From positions 186,001-250,000 of the forward strand of contig NZ_MBSS01000001.1 of assembly GCF_001695855.1 (NCBI RefSeq): a DNA stretch of 64,000 bases. Direction: 5' to 3'. The stretch comes from Ensifer sp. LC163 (lineage in GTDB: Bacteria; Pseudomonadota; Alphaproteobacteria; Rhizobiales; Rhizobiaceae). How positions within the stretch are numbered: position 1 is the first letter of the stretch; every line of letters starts with the position of its first letter. Positions 38,602 to 46,971 of this stretch are shown piece after piece. The notes below the pieces were generated by a model. The model saw only the letters and a program-made list of their open reading frames with translations. It made no database searches and was not told the DNA's origin. Made by a program: the position numbers and the translations under genes.

Positions 38602-39210
38602 GTGACGACAACCAGCAACGACACCATGGCCTTCTACCGGGAGAATGCCGAGACCTACGCGGCGCGCGACCGTAAGCCGCCGACGGATCGCCTCAGCGCC
38701 TTCATCGCCCGGCTTGCGCCCGGTGCCGCCGTGCTCGATCTCGGCTGCGGCGGCGGCCATGACAGCCTGCATCTGATCGAGGGCGGGCTTGAGGTCACGC
38801 CCTGCGACGGATCCGTGGAACTGGCGCGGGCCGCCGAGCGGCGGATCGGCCGCAAGGTCGAGGTCGTCACCTTTCAGGAAATCGAGTGGAGCGAGAGGTT
38901 CGACGCCGTCTGGGCGGAGGCCTCGCTGCTGCACGTGCCACGCACCGAATTGCCCGATGTGCTGGTGCGCGTTCACCGGGCATTGCGGCCGGGCGGCCTG
39001 CTGCAGGCGAGTTTCAAGGCCGGCGAACGGGAAGGCCATGACCGTTTCGGCCGCTACTTCAACTATCCCTCGGCCGCCTGGCTTCGCACCTGCTTCGAGT
39101 GGGCGGGATGGTCGAATATCCTGATCGAGGAGGCAGATGGCGGCGGCTACGACAACCAGCCGACCCGCTGGCTGCATGTGACGGCCACGGCTGACCGCCC
39201 GATACCTTGA
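38602..39210 (+). CDS. Class I SAM-dependent methyltransferase
   Basis: The protein is 202 residues from a GTG at 38602, chosen because AGAGGA stands nine bases before it; an ATG 14 codons later is the alternative. The SAM motif is VLDLGCGGGHDSLHL, the acidic strand end is VTPCDGS, and motif III-like is LRPGGLLQASFKAG. Substrate unknown; the short form resembles methyltransferases acting on small toxic molecules (tellurite or thiopurine type). Monocistronic. Confidence 0.88.
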   Translation: MTTTSNDTMAFYRENAETYAARDRKPPTDRLSAFIARLAPGAAVLDLGCGGGHDSLHLIEGGLEVTPCDGSVELARAAERRIGRKVEVVTFQEIEWSERFDAVWAEASLLHVPRTELPDVLVRVHRALRPGGLLQASFKAGEREGHDRFGRYFNYPSAAWLRTCFEWAGWSNILIEEADGGGYDNQPTRWLHVTATADRPIP

Positions 39211-39409
39211 GCCCCCTGAACGTGCAGACGGACACGCCGCACGGCAGCAACCTTGATCGAAAAGTGGAGAGGCAAAGGCATCCAGGAAGAGCAGATCACC
39301 CGCAGCAGGCTCCGCACTGCGATACCGTGGTCCCGGCTGTCCAGCACCAGAACGCAAAGGCCGGTGACCCGACCCTATCCATGCGGACCGTTCAGGCCGA
39401 AGCCTTATT

Positions 39410-39508
39410 CTAGGCTTCGCGGCTGAAGTAGCTCAGGATTAGAAGCGTGCAGATCGCGCCGATGATCAGGGCATCGAAAAGTGCAAAGTGCTCCAGAATG
39501 TTTGGCAT
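39410..39508 (-). CDS. Small single-span membrane protein (32 residues)
   Basis: It runs from an ATG at 39508 preceded by GGAGGATGTATC, a near-perfect ribosome site with seven-base spacing. Its 32 residues contain a hydrophobic stretch from ALFDALIIGAICTLLILSYF flanked by MPNILEH and SREA. The shape (short, one helix, strong ribosome site, A+T-rich upstream region) is that of the small membrane peptides that regulate transporters or respond to stress. No homologue recognised. Confidence 0.6.
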   Translation of the reverse strand: MPNILEHFALFDALIIGAICTLLILSYFSREA

Positions 39509-39861
39509 GATACATCCTCCTTCCCACTAAACCTATGAGAGCATGATTTTGTTCCGATGGGAAGGTTTCAAGGAAAATATACTTTATTGATCAACGTCAA
39601 TTTCGAAATAAAATCTTGCGATGCAGCGAAAAAATACTGCATTGCACAAACAAATTACCAGTCAAAAATCACCGAAACCACAACCAGTGGGCGTGCTGCC
39701 GACGCGCCCGTCATGGCTGACAATGGCTGCAGACGCCGCGGCCGCGACCTGTGACCGTCTCGTGCAACGCGGAGCCAAGAACGTTTCCCGATAGGCTGAA
39801 AGCCGATGCCGGAGCTGATGGCCGACACGTCAAACAAGCAAGGATCGCCGTCGGCTGCCGC
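39509..39861. other. A+T-rich gap upstream of the small membrane protein
   Basis: About 39540-39700 is the most A+T-rich stretch in this part of the window and probably holds the promoter of the small gene. The rest up to the DMT gene has no supported feature. Confidence 0.4.
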
Positions 39862-40812
39862 TCAGTCTCGCTGAGCACTCTTCGAGTTCGGGCCCGCCGT
39901 GAATTGCGGCTCTGCCGCAGGTGCGGTCCTGCGTCGCTTGAACAGCATATCCTTGGCCGCAAGCAGAGCCCCGACCGTGATCAGGACGCAAGCAACCGCG
40001 ATCGACCAATGAAACACGCCGAACCCCGCCAGCAGCAGGACGATGACCGAGAGCAGCGGTGCGGCGTAGGCCAGAGCGCCAAGGATCATGATATCCCCAT
40101 GCTTGCAGCCGTAGTCCCAGGCGTAGAAACCGGCCCCGAGTGGTATTGCCCCCAGAATGACGATTGCCGCCCATTGCACCCACGTCTCCGGCCAGACGGT
40201 GGTTTCCAGCGTCAGATGCAGCGCAAACGCAACGGCTGACGTGATCAGGCAATAGCCTGCCACTACATCTGTCGGCGCCTGGCCGAAGCGACGGGACAAA
40301 ACGGAATAGCCGGACCAGACGAAGGCGCAGAACAGGGCGATCAGGTGGCCGGGCTTCACGCCCTCGGCCAGCCCGACGCTACCGCCCTTGGTAATCACCA
40401 GGATGGCGCCGACCAGACCGAGGATCACGCCGAGAATGTGGTGCGCCTGCAGCCTCTCGCCCGGCAGGAACGCCGCGAACACCACGATCAGCAATGGCCA
40501 CAGATAGGCGATCAGGCTGGCCTCGACCGGCGGCGCCGACTGGATCGCGAAGAAATAGGCGCAGTGGTAGATGCAGAGCCCCGCCGTGCCGAGCGCCCAG
40601 ACCTGCCACGGCTGGCGCAGCGACTTTATCGCAGCCGGGCGGACGACCCAGCTCGAGACACCCACGAGCCCGCCGAGCAGGAACGTCATCGCTGCCAGTT
40701 GAAACGGCGGGATCGGCCCCGCGGCGGTGGAAAGAAGCGCAAGGAATGACCAGGTCACGATAGCCAGAAAGCCGATCAGCGTCGGTATCGTCTTCACGTC
40801 GCTTGTCTCCAT
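39862..40812 (-). CDS. EamA/DMT-family exporter (YddG-like)
   Basis: The protein is 316 residues with ten predicted membrane helices in two EamA repeats. The first begins TLIGFLAIVTWSFLALLSTAAGPIPPFQLAAMTFLLGG, and APPVEASLIAYLWPLLIVVFAAFLPGERL closes it. The WSFLALL and IAYLWPLLIV wording matches the YddG aromatic amino-acid exporter group. Start placed at the ATG at 40812; no strong ribosome site. Confidence 0.88.
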   Translation of the reverse strand: METSDVKTIPTLIGFLAIVTWSFLALLSTAAGPIPPFQLAAMTFLLGGLVGVSSWVVRPAAIKSLRQPWQVWALGTAGLCIYHCAYFFAIQSAPPVEASLIAYLWPLLIVVFAAFLPGERLQAHHILGVILGLVGAILVITKGGSVGLAEGVKPGHLIALFCAFVWSGYSVLSRRFGQAPTDVVAGYCLITSAVAFALHLTLETTVWPETWVQWAAIVILGAIPLGAGFYAWDYGCKHGDIMILGALAYAAPLLSVIVLLLAGFGVFHWSIAVACVLITVGALLAAKDMLFKRRRTAPAAEPQFTAGPNSKSAQRD

Positions 40813-40946
40813 CCGCAAGCGCTTGTTTTCGCACGGAAGCGGAATTCTGCGCTGCCGGATACGGCCAACGGGTAACGGAAATGCGACGTGGCGCAGTGTT
40901 GCGTTATCACTCCCATGTCCAGTTCAACCCGCTCCGGAGGCTACTT

Positions 40947-41165
40947 ATGCCGCATTTCAAACTGGCTCTGGCTCAAGGAGAAGTGCTGCCGAAACCCGAA
41001 GCACCAGAGCGCCGCTTGGACGCCCTGTCTCGCTGGCAGTGGATGGCACGCGACAAGCGAGATCCGAAACCGCCCGGCGATTTCGGGTCGACGACAGGCG
41101 CACCACATCGAACGGAAGCATCTACAGCGCCGTGCGTCTATTTAGACGCGCAAAGGTCGCTGTAA
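40947..41165 (+). CDS. Possible small protein (72 residues) whose C-terminus lies in a RIME
   Basis: The ATG at 40947 has CGGAGG six bases upstream, a good site. The frame reads MPHFKLALAQGEVLPKPEAP..., charged and Pro-rich, with no domain. Its last 14 codons lie within the RIME1 at 41122. Coding bias is not decisive, so this is a candidate only. Confidence 0.3.
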   Translation: MPHFKLALAQGEVLPKPEAPERRLDALSRWQWMARDKRDPKPPGDFGSTTGAPHRTEASTAPCVYLDAQRSL

Positions 41166-41228
41166 CACTTTGAGTTGCTGCATAATTTTGTCCTTAAATC
41201 GATTCCGATTTAAGGAATTATGCAGTAG
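41122..41228 (-). repeat. RIME1-like repeat, copy 4 (reverse)
   Basis: On the plus strand it begins CTACAGCGCCGTGCGTC...GACGCGCAAAGGTCGCTGTAA and ends CTGCATAATTTTGTCC...GGAATTATGCAGTAG. It faces the copy at 41312. Confidence 0.85.
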
Positions 41229-41311
41229 CCGCCCTCATGCGCCGAGTCAGAGCGTTACCGGTTCAGGCGGAGCCACAGAAGCGTTCTAGCTCTTTCTTTC
41301 CAAGCATTTCC

Positions 41312-41417
41312 TACTGCATGTTTCCTTAAATCCTACCCGATTTAGGGATAAAAACATGCAGCAATTCAAGGTGCTACAGCGACCTTTGCGCGTCTGATAA
41401 CACGCGCGGCGCTGTAA
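41312..41417 (+). repeat. RIME1-like repeat, copy 5
   Basis: TACTGCATGTTTCCTTAAAT...ATGCAGCAATTCAAGGTGCTACAGCGACC...GGCGCTGTAA. It directly joins the RIME2-like pair. Confidence 0.85.
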
Positions 41418-41518
41418 CGGAAAACCGCTTCGCACTTTTCCTGAAAATGCTCTATCTCTTTGTTTTTACGCATTTTCTGACGGAAAACCGCTTCGCACTT
41501 TTCCTGAAAATGCTCTAG
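41418..41518 (-). repeat. Two tandem RIME2-like units
   Basis: The 37-base motif beginning CGGAAAACCGCTTCGCACTT and ending AAAATGCTCTA occurs twice, identical in both copies, separated by 26 bases containing TTTTTACGCATTTTCTGA. The right copy ends in the stop codon of the lipoprotein gene. Confidence 0.8.
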
Positions 41519-41835
41519 GCGATCGGCTGGACCGACTTCACGCTGCCGTTGCTGTCGACGATACAGTTGAACTTGCGCCCGCCGGCGTCGAGATCGACGC
41601 TGTAGGAGGCCGCATCCAGCTGGCGTGAACTTGTGGGCAGAACCTTGCTGCTGTCGACCTGTGCGGTGCCCGCAGCCGCGTTGGCGCAGATCAGTTGCAG
41701 ATCGGCGGGTGCCGTCTGCAGGCTCGTGCGCGCCATCTCCTCCGGTTTCGGTGGCGACTGGCAGCCGCCGAGAAAGGCAAGGCCAGTGCCTGCCGCCAGA
41801 AGCCAACGCTTTGAACGCATCATCCCCTCGATCAC
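41515..41835 (-). CDS. Small lipoprotein
   Basis: The protein is 106 residues from a GTG at 41835, which has GGGGAGG seven bases upstream; an ATG at 41823 or 41820 is possible. A lipoprotein signal, KRWLLAAGTGLAFLGGC, has the lipobox LGGC. The mature part is Ala-rich, with the strand-forming segment SVDLDAGGRKFNCIVDSNGSVKSV; two more Cys may pair. No known function. The TAG stop is the terminal TAG of the adjoining RIME2-like repeat. Confidence 0.75.
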   Translation of the reverse strand: MIEGMMRSKRWLLAAGTGLAFLGGCQSPPKPEEMARTSLQTAPADLQLICANAAAGTAQVDSSKVLPTSSRQLDAASYSVDLDAGGRKFNCIVDSNGSVKSVQPIA

Positions 41836-41998
41836 CAAAAATCCTCCCCTTTCAAATCCTGTAGCCCGCTGCCCTGCCCGCCCTTTGCCCCAAAGACCGG
41901 CTGGCGGCTTCCTTTCAAACAGTCCCACCTCAAGGCAATCGGCGTGGCAGGTCCAGCCGGGAGCGCCATCTCAGGTTCGCTCCCGCCGGGCTGCCTGG

Positions 41999-42658
41999 TC
42001 AGACACCCTTGTAGAGTGCCGCACCCTGCATCAGCACGATCACCTTGGCCCCGACCTCGACCCGCGAATGCAGGTCGGTGACGTCGTCATTGTTCATGCG
42101 GATGCAGCCGGACGAGACGTCGAGCCCGATCGTCCAGGGCTCCACCGTCCCGTGGATGCGGTAGATCGTGTCGGCATCGCCCTCGTAGAGATAGAGCGCC
42201 CGGGCGCCGAGCGGGTTGTCCGGCCCGCCGGGCATGCCGGCTGCCCATTTCGCCGCATTGGGATCACGCGCCACCATTTCGGGCGGCGGCGTCCAGGTCG
42301 GCCACTCCGCCGTGCGCCCGACGCGCACGATGCCGGCCCAGCCAAACCCCTCGCGCCCAACGCCGATGCCATAGCGGATCGCCTGCCCGCCGGGCTGGAC
42401 CAGATAGAGAAAGTGCTGGTTGCCGTCGATGATGATCGTGCCCGGCTTTTCCGCCGTGCGGAATGTCACCACCTGCCGGCGAAAGGCCTCCGGCAGCTGG
42501 TTGTTGCGGGCATAGTACTGCCGCGCTTTCTTCTTGTCGTAATTGACCCATTTCTTGGTTCTGGCGTCGTAGATCTGGGTCTGCGCCAGCGCCGCAAGCG
42601 GCCCGAGGCATAGGCCCGCGGCCAGCATCACCAGCCCAAGTCTGCGCGCCCGGGTCAT
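41999..42658 (-). CDS. L,D-transpeptidase (YkuD), periplasmic
   Basis: The protein is 219 residues from the ATG at 42658, where the signal peptide MTRARRLGLVMLAAGLCLGPLAALA begins. An ATG at 42709 overlaps the previous stop and would add 17 residues. The YkuD domain has IIIDGNQHFLYLV, IHGTVEP and the catalytic SSGCIRMNNDDV. It makes 3-3 cross-links in peptidoglycan or anchors proteins to it. It follows the betaine-type binding protein directly; the functional link is unclear. Confidence 0.92.
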   Translation of the reverse strand: MTRARRLGLVMLAAGLCLGPLAALAQTQIYDARTKKWVNYDKKKARQYYARNNQLPEAFRRQVVTFRTAEKPGTIIIDGNQHFLYLVQPGGQAIRYGIGVGREGFGWAGIVRVGRTAEWPTWTPPPEMVARDPNAAKWAAGMPGGPDNPLGARALYLYEGDADTIYRIHGTVEPWTIGLDVSSGCIRMNNDDVTDLHSRVEVGAKVIVLMQGAALYKGV

Positions 42659-42705
42659 GAACTTGGAGCTTCCTGCATCGGCTGCGTTTCGATCCGGTGT
42701 CGTCG

Positions 42706-43659
42706 TCATTGTTTCGCCCACCCGTCGATGCGTGCCGCGTTGTCGTCCACCCACTTCTTCGCGTAGTCGGCCGGCGCCTGCCGCTCGACCTCCAGCGCGT
42801 AGCTCATCTTCGTCACCTCCTCGGGCGAGAAATCGACCTGATCGAGGAACTTGGCGATATCGGGGTGTTTCTTGCCGAAGCCGGTGGCATAGGCGATCTG
42901 GAAATGCGCCGCGTCCCAGGAGGTCGCAGCCGTCGACTTGGCTATCCACAGGGGGTCGTCCGCGCCGACGATCTTCCACTTGGCCGGATCGTGCGGCGGC
43001 TCCTCGATGCGGGCGATCTTGTGCAGCTCGAAGACGTGGTGCGGCGCGTAGCAATAAAACACCATCGGCCGCGCCGTCGCGATCGCCGCGTCGACACCTG
43101 CCATCGCCACCTCTTCCTCCGCCTCGAACAGCGTCAGGTTGGCGCCATAGCCGTAGCTGTTGGCCCGGGTGCGCTCGATGCCGGTCGAGAGCCAGGTCGG
43201 CGCGCCGATCCACAGCTCGCCCTTGCCGTCGCCGTCGGTGTCGAGGATCCTGGTCTTCTCGGGGTCGCTGAGATCGGCGATCGTCTTGATCGTGCCTGCC
43301 GCCTCCGGCGTGGCGCAGAGCCCCTGCCAGGCCGGCACGCTGCGCGCGCTCAGGGTCGCAACACCCTTGTCCGTCACATATTTCTTGACGATGTCGCCGA
43401 AATTGGGCTGCCAGACTTCCGGCTGGATATCGACCTCGCCGGTCTCGAAGCCGACGAAGGCGTTGAGCGTGCCGAGCTCCTTGACCTCGGCATTAAGGCC
43501 GAATTTCTTGGCGATGCTGACCTTGAGGATGTTGGCCGTCGCCTGGCCGGACGGCCAGTTGGGCATGGCGATCACCAGATCGGCCGCCGCAGCAGGAGCA
43601 GCAGAACCGAGCGCAAGCACCAGGCAGGCGGACATGCAGAACTCTAGACGTCTCTTCAC
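42706..43659 (-). CDS. Glycine betaine/choline-type ABC binding protein (OpuAC family)
   Basis: The protein is 317 residues from a GTG at 43659 (CGGAGGGGACT upstream). The signal is CMSACLVLALGSAAPAAA. The OpuAC fold shows VIAMPNWPSGQATANILKVSIAKKFGLNAEV, VDIQPEVWQPNF and VFYCYAPHHVFELH; Trp and Tyr residues could form the cation box for quaternary amines. No permease or ATPase is beside it, so it must pair with a transporter elsewhere. ATGA overlap with a possible longer start of the transpeptidase. Confidence 0.88.
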   Translation of the reverse strand: MKRRLEFCMSACLVLALGSAAPAAAADLVIAMPNWPSGQATANILKVSIAKKFGLNAEVKELGTLNAFVGFETGEVDIQPEVWQPNFGDIVKKYVTDKGVATLSARSVPAWQGLCATPEAAGTIKTIADLSDPEKTRILDTDGDGKGELWIGAPTWLSTGIERTRANSYGYGANLTLFEAEEEVAMAGVDAAIATARPMVFYCYAPHHVFELHKIARIEEPPHDPAKWKIVGADDPLWIAKSTAATSWDAAHFQIAYATGFGKKHPDIAKFLDQVDFSPEEVTKMSYALEVERQAPADYAKKWVDDNAARIDGWAKQ

Positions 43660-44030
43660 AGTCCCCTCCGAACAGCTTTGACCGATCGACCTGAATGACT
43701 TGCGAATGCGTATGAAAGGTAGAGCGGGCGGCGGGCGATGCCCGTGCCCTATCGAATGCAACTGTTCCCGTGGTCGGGCCTTGTCGCGGCCCCGGCGACG
43801 TTTTCCGCCGCCCTGTCTTCTTTGGCCGGCAGGATGCCTACAGGATCGACATCCGTCAACGCCTGGCTGTACCGGACATTGAAACAACTGTTATTTTTTC
43901 GCTCAGCCGGCAGTTGTCCCCAGGGCGGGCAAGGTTCGGTCCGCCGGCTACTGCATAATTCCTTAAATCGGGTTCGATTTAAGGAGGAAATTATGCAGCA
44001 AGTTTAGGGTGTTACAGCGTCCTTAGCGCG
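43660..44030. other. Gap upstream of betaine-type binding protein
   Basis: It contains the promoter of the 43659 gene and most of a RIME1 copy (43949-44055). No gene accepted. Confidence 0.4.
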
Positions 44031-44055
44031 TCATATTTGACGCGCGGCGCTGTAA
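43949..44055 (+). repeat. RIME1-like repeat, copy 6
   Basis: TACTGCATAATTCCTTAAAT...ATTATGCAGCAAG, then TTACAGCGTCCTTAGCGCGTC...GACGCGCGGCGCTGTAA. Its last 25 bases are the end of the membrane-protein gene on the other strand. Confidence 0.88.
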
Positions 44056-44594
44056 TGCGCCGCCGGCACGGCCACCGCCCGGCCGCGCCAGCGCCGCCAG
44101 TCGAGCGCAGCGGCGACGGCGGCCAAAAGCACGATCAGCAGCTCGGCCACGAAGGTCCAGTGGAAGAGGAAGTTGACATACCACGGTTTATAGAGCGCCG
44201 GAACGTGCACGAGGTTCACGCGAAGATCCGAAAGCGGATGCAGCCAGCGGATATCGGCGGCAACCGAATCCATGAGCAGATGCAACAGCACGTTCGCCAG
44301 CCCCACCCCGACGAGAATGAGCTGATTGCGTCTTCCGCTCATCGTCAGAGCCAGCGCCAGACCGGCTGCGATAACCAGCCAGAATATTGGCGTGTGCGTC
44401 CAGTAGTCATGGTGCGGCGTCTGCCGGCCGTCGATCAGAAAGAAATAGGCGAGATCGAAATCCGGCAGGACCGAGCATAGTATCCCTGTGGCAAGGATCG
44501 CACCGGATTGCGCCGGTCTGCCGCGCGCGATGAAACGGCTGAGCAGATAGCCGGCTGGCAAATGAGCAATAAACACAATGGTCTCCCGGAGCAT
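44031..44594 (-). CDS. Membrane-bound metal-dependent hydrolase-like protein (DUF457)
   Basis: It has 187 residues if it starts at the ATG at 44594 (MLRETIVFIAHLPAGYLLSR); in-frame ATGs at 44612, 44642 and 44669 are alternatives and none has a strong ribosome site. It has about four or five membrane helices, with conserved polar residues PDFD, HHDYWTHTPIFW and LLHLLMDS, the Asp/His set of the YdjM/DUF457 family. Its exact reaction is unknown. The last seven codons and the TGA lie inside a RIME1 repeat. Confidence 0.8.
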   Translation of the reverse strand: MLRETIVFIAHLPAGYLLSRFIARGRPAQSGAILATGILCSVLPDFDLAYFFLIDGRQTPHHDYWTHTPIFWLVIAAGLALALTMSGRRNQLILVGVGLANVLLHLLMDSVAADIRWLHPLSDLRVNLVHVPALYKPWYVNFLFHWTFVAELLIVLLAAVAAALDWRRWRGRAVAVPAAHYSAARQI

Positions 44595-44822
44595 GTAGGC
44601 GTGTAAATGCATGACGCGAACAGGAGCGAGATTGCAACGCATTTGGCCGAATTCGCGGCGACCTTGCATTAGGCGCAATTAAAGCTCACAGTGTTTCATC
44701 GACATTGGCCAGCTTGGCTTTTCGCGGCGTCAGAGGCTCTCGACCCGCCATTTTCCCCATTTTCGAGTGCTGAAGGGTGCGCGCCGCGCACGCTCGGCAT
44801 TGCTCCAACGCCGTGTGCTGAC

Positions 44823-45026
44823 ATGATCACAGGAACGATCATGCGTTTCGACTTCAACCGTGGTTACGGCTTTGTTCAGCCGGAAGACGGCAGCCGCGCA
44901 GTCTATGTCGATGCGCGGGCGCTCTATAGATCTGGCATCAAATCGATCTTTCCGGGCCAGACTTTCCGCTTCGAGATTTGGAAAGACGAAAAAGGGCGCA
45001 TCGCCGCCCGCAACCTGCGGCTCTGA
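44823..45026 (+). CDS. Divergent cold-shock-domain protein
   Basis: The protein is 67 residues. The S1-like OB fold of a CSD is clear: GTIMRFDFNRGYGFVQPEDGSRAVYVDARAL, with RGYGFVQP at RNP1 and AVYVDA at RNP2 in place of the usual VFVH, and a C-terminal FEIWKDEKGRIAARNL. It probably binds single-stranded nucleic acid. It opens a row of seven short co-oriented genes. Confidence 0.85.
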   Translation: MITGTIMRFDFNRGYGFVQPEDGSRAVYVDARALYRSGIKSIFPGQTFRFEIWKDEKGRIAARNLRL

Positions 45027-45095
45027 CGCAGTCGACAACGAACCGATTGTCATGGCCGCAACGCCGAGCAAATGCCGGCGTCGGAAGGAGACGTC

Positions 45096-45383
45096 ATGTT
45101 CAGCAGAACCAAGCACCGCACGATCCACTTCAGCGAACCCTTCCGGCTGCCCGATATCGAAGGACTGCTCGCGGCCGGCGACTATGAGGTGGATGATGAC
45201 GAAGAACTGATCGAAGGCATTTCGTGGCTCGCCTATCACCGCGTCGCCACGTTCATCAAGGTGCCGGCGACCGCGGGCAATGGCCAACGCATGCGCCTGG
45301 TCGCGATCGCGCCGGAAGAGCTCGATCGCATCATCGCGATCGACCACGCCAAGCATGCTCCCACCCGGGCATTCCAACCCTAA
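45096..45383 (+). CDS. Conserved small protein (95 residues), rhizobial type
   Basis: Start with GGAAGGAGACGTC. It reads FSEPFRLPDIEGLLAAGDYEVDDDEELIEGISWLAYHRVATFIKV, a form I recall from many Rhizobiales hypothetical proteins. Acidic, soluble, no signal. Spaced 14 bases from the next gene. Confidence 0.75.
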   Translation: MFSRTKHRTIHFSEPFRLPDIEGLLAAGDYEVDDDEELIEGISWLAYHRVATFIKVPATAGNGQRMRLVAIAPEELDRIIAIDHAKHAPTRAFQP

Positions 45384-45397
45384 AAGGTCAAGAACCA

Positions 45398-45613
45398 ATG
45401 TCCGCACATCGCTTCGCCGTTGGATTATCGGTCCGCCTCAGGGATCGCAGCCATATCTCGCCGAATGCCGCGGAAACCTACCGCATCACCGCCATCATGC
45501 CGGTCCGCGACAGCCAGCCCCAGTACCGAATTCGCAACGACGAGCTTGGTCAGGACCGCGTCAGCAAAGAGGAAAACCTGGAGCCGATCGAGTGGGGCAT
45601 GCCCCGCCACTAA
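45398..45613 (+). CDS. Small protein (71 residues), SH3-like
   Basis: AAAAGG precedes the ATG. RFAVGLSVRLRD, TYRITAIMPV and PQYRIRNDELGQDRVSKEENLEPI follow the pattern of a short beta-rich family common in rhizobia (VG..VRL ... YRI ... ERV..E.L). Function unknown. Confidence 0.7.
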   Translation: MSAHRFAVGLSVRLRDRSHISPNAAETYRITAIMPVRDSQPQYRIRNDELGQDRVSKEENLEPIEWGMPRH

Positions 45614-45626
45614 CAAAGGAACCACC

Positions 45627-45827
45627 ATGACCTACTACGGAAAACTGAAGCAACTGCTCCAATGGAGGGGCGCGCCGGCAATGGCCCCCACCAGCAAGCC
45701 GATCACTCGAAAGACGTCTGCCCGAAAGCCGAAATCCATGTCGGACGGTGAACAGAAAGGCGAGAACGTGCGCGCCGTCAAATTGCGGCGCGGCCGTGAG
45801 ACATTGGAGCGACATCGCCTTTTATGA
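45627..45827 (+). CDS. Small basic protein (66 residues)
   Basis: Strong site AAAGGAACCACC. It is rich in Lys, Arg, Ser and Pro (TSKPITRKTSARKPKSMSD), likely disordered and nucleic-acid binding. No family recognised. It follows the previous gene by 13 bases. Confidence 0.6.
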   Translation: MTYYGKLKQLLQWRGAPAMAPTSKPITRKTSARKPKSMSDGEQKGENVRAVKLRRGRETLERHRLL

Positions 45828-45849
45828 CCCGCAACAAGCAGGATTTGAC

Positions 45850-46083
45850 ATGAACATGAGCCACGAACAGCAAAAACACACGCTCCTGGGCTGGCAGGCC
45901 CAAGGCGGCCCGCCGCGTCAGAGCGGCGATCTCTACCAGTTCGGCCGACGCGTCGAAGCGGACGGATCCTGGACGATCTATCACGTCTTCACCGGCACAC
46001 CGGCGCATATCGGGCTATGGACCATGACCGGCCTCAATCGTCGCAACGCAGACAAGGCTCTGACGATCCTGAACACGCATTGA
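45850..46083 (+). CDS. Small protein (77 residues), unknown
   Basis: A start at 45850 with in-frame ATG pairs. It contains LLGWQAQGGPPRQSGDLYQFGRRVEADGSWTIYHVFTG and GLWTMTGLNRRNADKALTILN; Trp- and Gly-rich, soluble. No strong ribosome site, so it may depend on translation of the gene before, 22 bases away. Confidence 0.65.
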   Translation: MNMSHEQQKHTLLGWQAQGGPPRQSGDLYQFGRRVEADGSWTIYHVFTGTPAHIGLWTMTGLNRRNADKALTILNTH

Positions 46084-46125
46084 GCGGCAATCCGCTCGCC
46101 AACATAGGCACCGAGGAAAATACAC

Positions 46126-46356
46126 ATGCACGGAGTTTCCGCAGAAATTGTTGCCGCCCTGACCGATGCGGAGATCGACATGCTCCGTCGCGTCTTCGAG
46201 GCCATCTGCATCGAATACGACATCCCGCGAGAGGGGACCCGATCCGAACACCTCGCCCGATTTCTGATGGCGGCGTTTAGCGGGCCGCTTTCGACGGAGA
46301 AATCCCTGCTGGCGGCAGCCCATTCCTTCTACCTTCACCACATCGCAGACCCATGA
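46126..46356 (+). CDS. Small protein (76 residues), unknown
   Basis: GAGGAAAATACAC precedes the ATG. It is a helical, acidic protein (EIVAALTDAEIDMLRRVFEAICIEYDIP, then FLMAAFSGPLSTEKSLLAAA). I recall similar short proteins in Rhizobiales, without function. Confidence 0.7.
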   Translation: MHGVSAEIVAALTDAEIDMLRRVFEAICIEYDIPREGTRSEHLARFLMAAFSGPLSTEKSLLAAAHSFYLHHIADP

Positions 46357-46425
46357 GCGCCAATCACGCCCAGCGGGTGAGCAGCCACAATATCTTCTTG
46401 CCCTCCCGCAACCGGAGAAAAGTGC

Positions 46426-46824
46426 ATGCGTCGCGTCCTTCTGGGTCTCGCCCTGGCTCTGGCCGGCTCGTCGTCAGCCCTGTCCGCCTGCAACGACGGC
46501 CTGCTGACAATCTCAACATGGTCGATAAAACCGATCGACAGCCACATGAACGAGCTGTCCTTCACCGTTCGCTCCAGCGCCGCAAAAGGCATCCGCATGC
46601 TCGATGCGCAACTGGGCTTTACCGACAGGTTGGGCGCCACGATCGGTCCACTGGTCATCGATAGAGATATCGCCATTCCCGCCCGCGGCAGCTTCACGGA
46701 CACGCGGGTCTGGGGGCCCTTCACCATCGAGCGGCTCCTGAAGGTCAATGCAGAAGACATCACCACCCACACGTGCGTGCACGCGGTCGTCTATGATGAC
46801 GGCTCCAAGGAGACATTCGAATAA
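46426..46824 (+). CDS. Small exported protein or lipoprotein (132 residues)
   Basis: The start has GGAGAAAAGTGC. The signal MRRVLLGLALALAGSSSALSAC ends in a possible lipobox (LSAC), so lipid anchoring or Sec cleavage are both possible. The mature part is a beta-rich domain (ELSFTVRSSAAKGIRMLDAQLGFTDRLGATIGPLVIDRDIAI). Last gene of the small-gene row, convergent with cspA. Confidence 0.7.
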   Translation: MRRVLLGLALALAGSSSALSACNDGLLTISTWSIKPIDSHMNELSFTVRSSAAKGIRMLDAQLGFTDRLGATIGPLVIDRDIAIPARGSFTDTRVWGPFTIERLLKVNAEDITTHTCVHAVVYDDGSKETFE

Positions 46825-46876
46825 TTGAAGAGCAGACGGCGGAACCCGCAACGACTGCGGGCTGAATGACGCGCAA

Positions 46877-46905
46877 AGAAAAAGGCCGGGAAATCCCGAC
46901 CTTCT
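46877..46905 (-). terminator. Terminator of cspA
   Basis: On the minus strand GGTCGGG pairs with CCCGGCC around ATTT (one G-T pair), followed by TTTTTC. It lies about 70 bases after the cspA stop. Confidence 0.75.
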
Positions 46906-46971
46906 CAATATCGTCTCAATGGCCAGTGCCAGTACATCCGTGGTCAAAGACCAGAGACGAAATATCGGTGA

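Larger units (their letters stand above)
40813..41514. other. Repeat-rich intergenic region
   Basis: This 702-base region contains one doubtful short gene (40947), two RIME1 copies in opposite orientation (41122, 41312) and two tandem RIME2-like units (41418-41518). It is the densest repeat cluster in the window. Confidence 0.6.
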
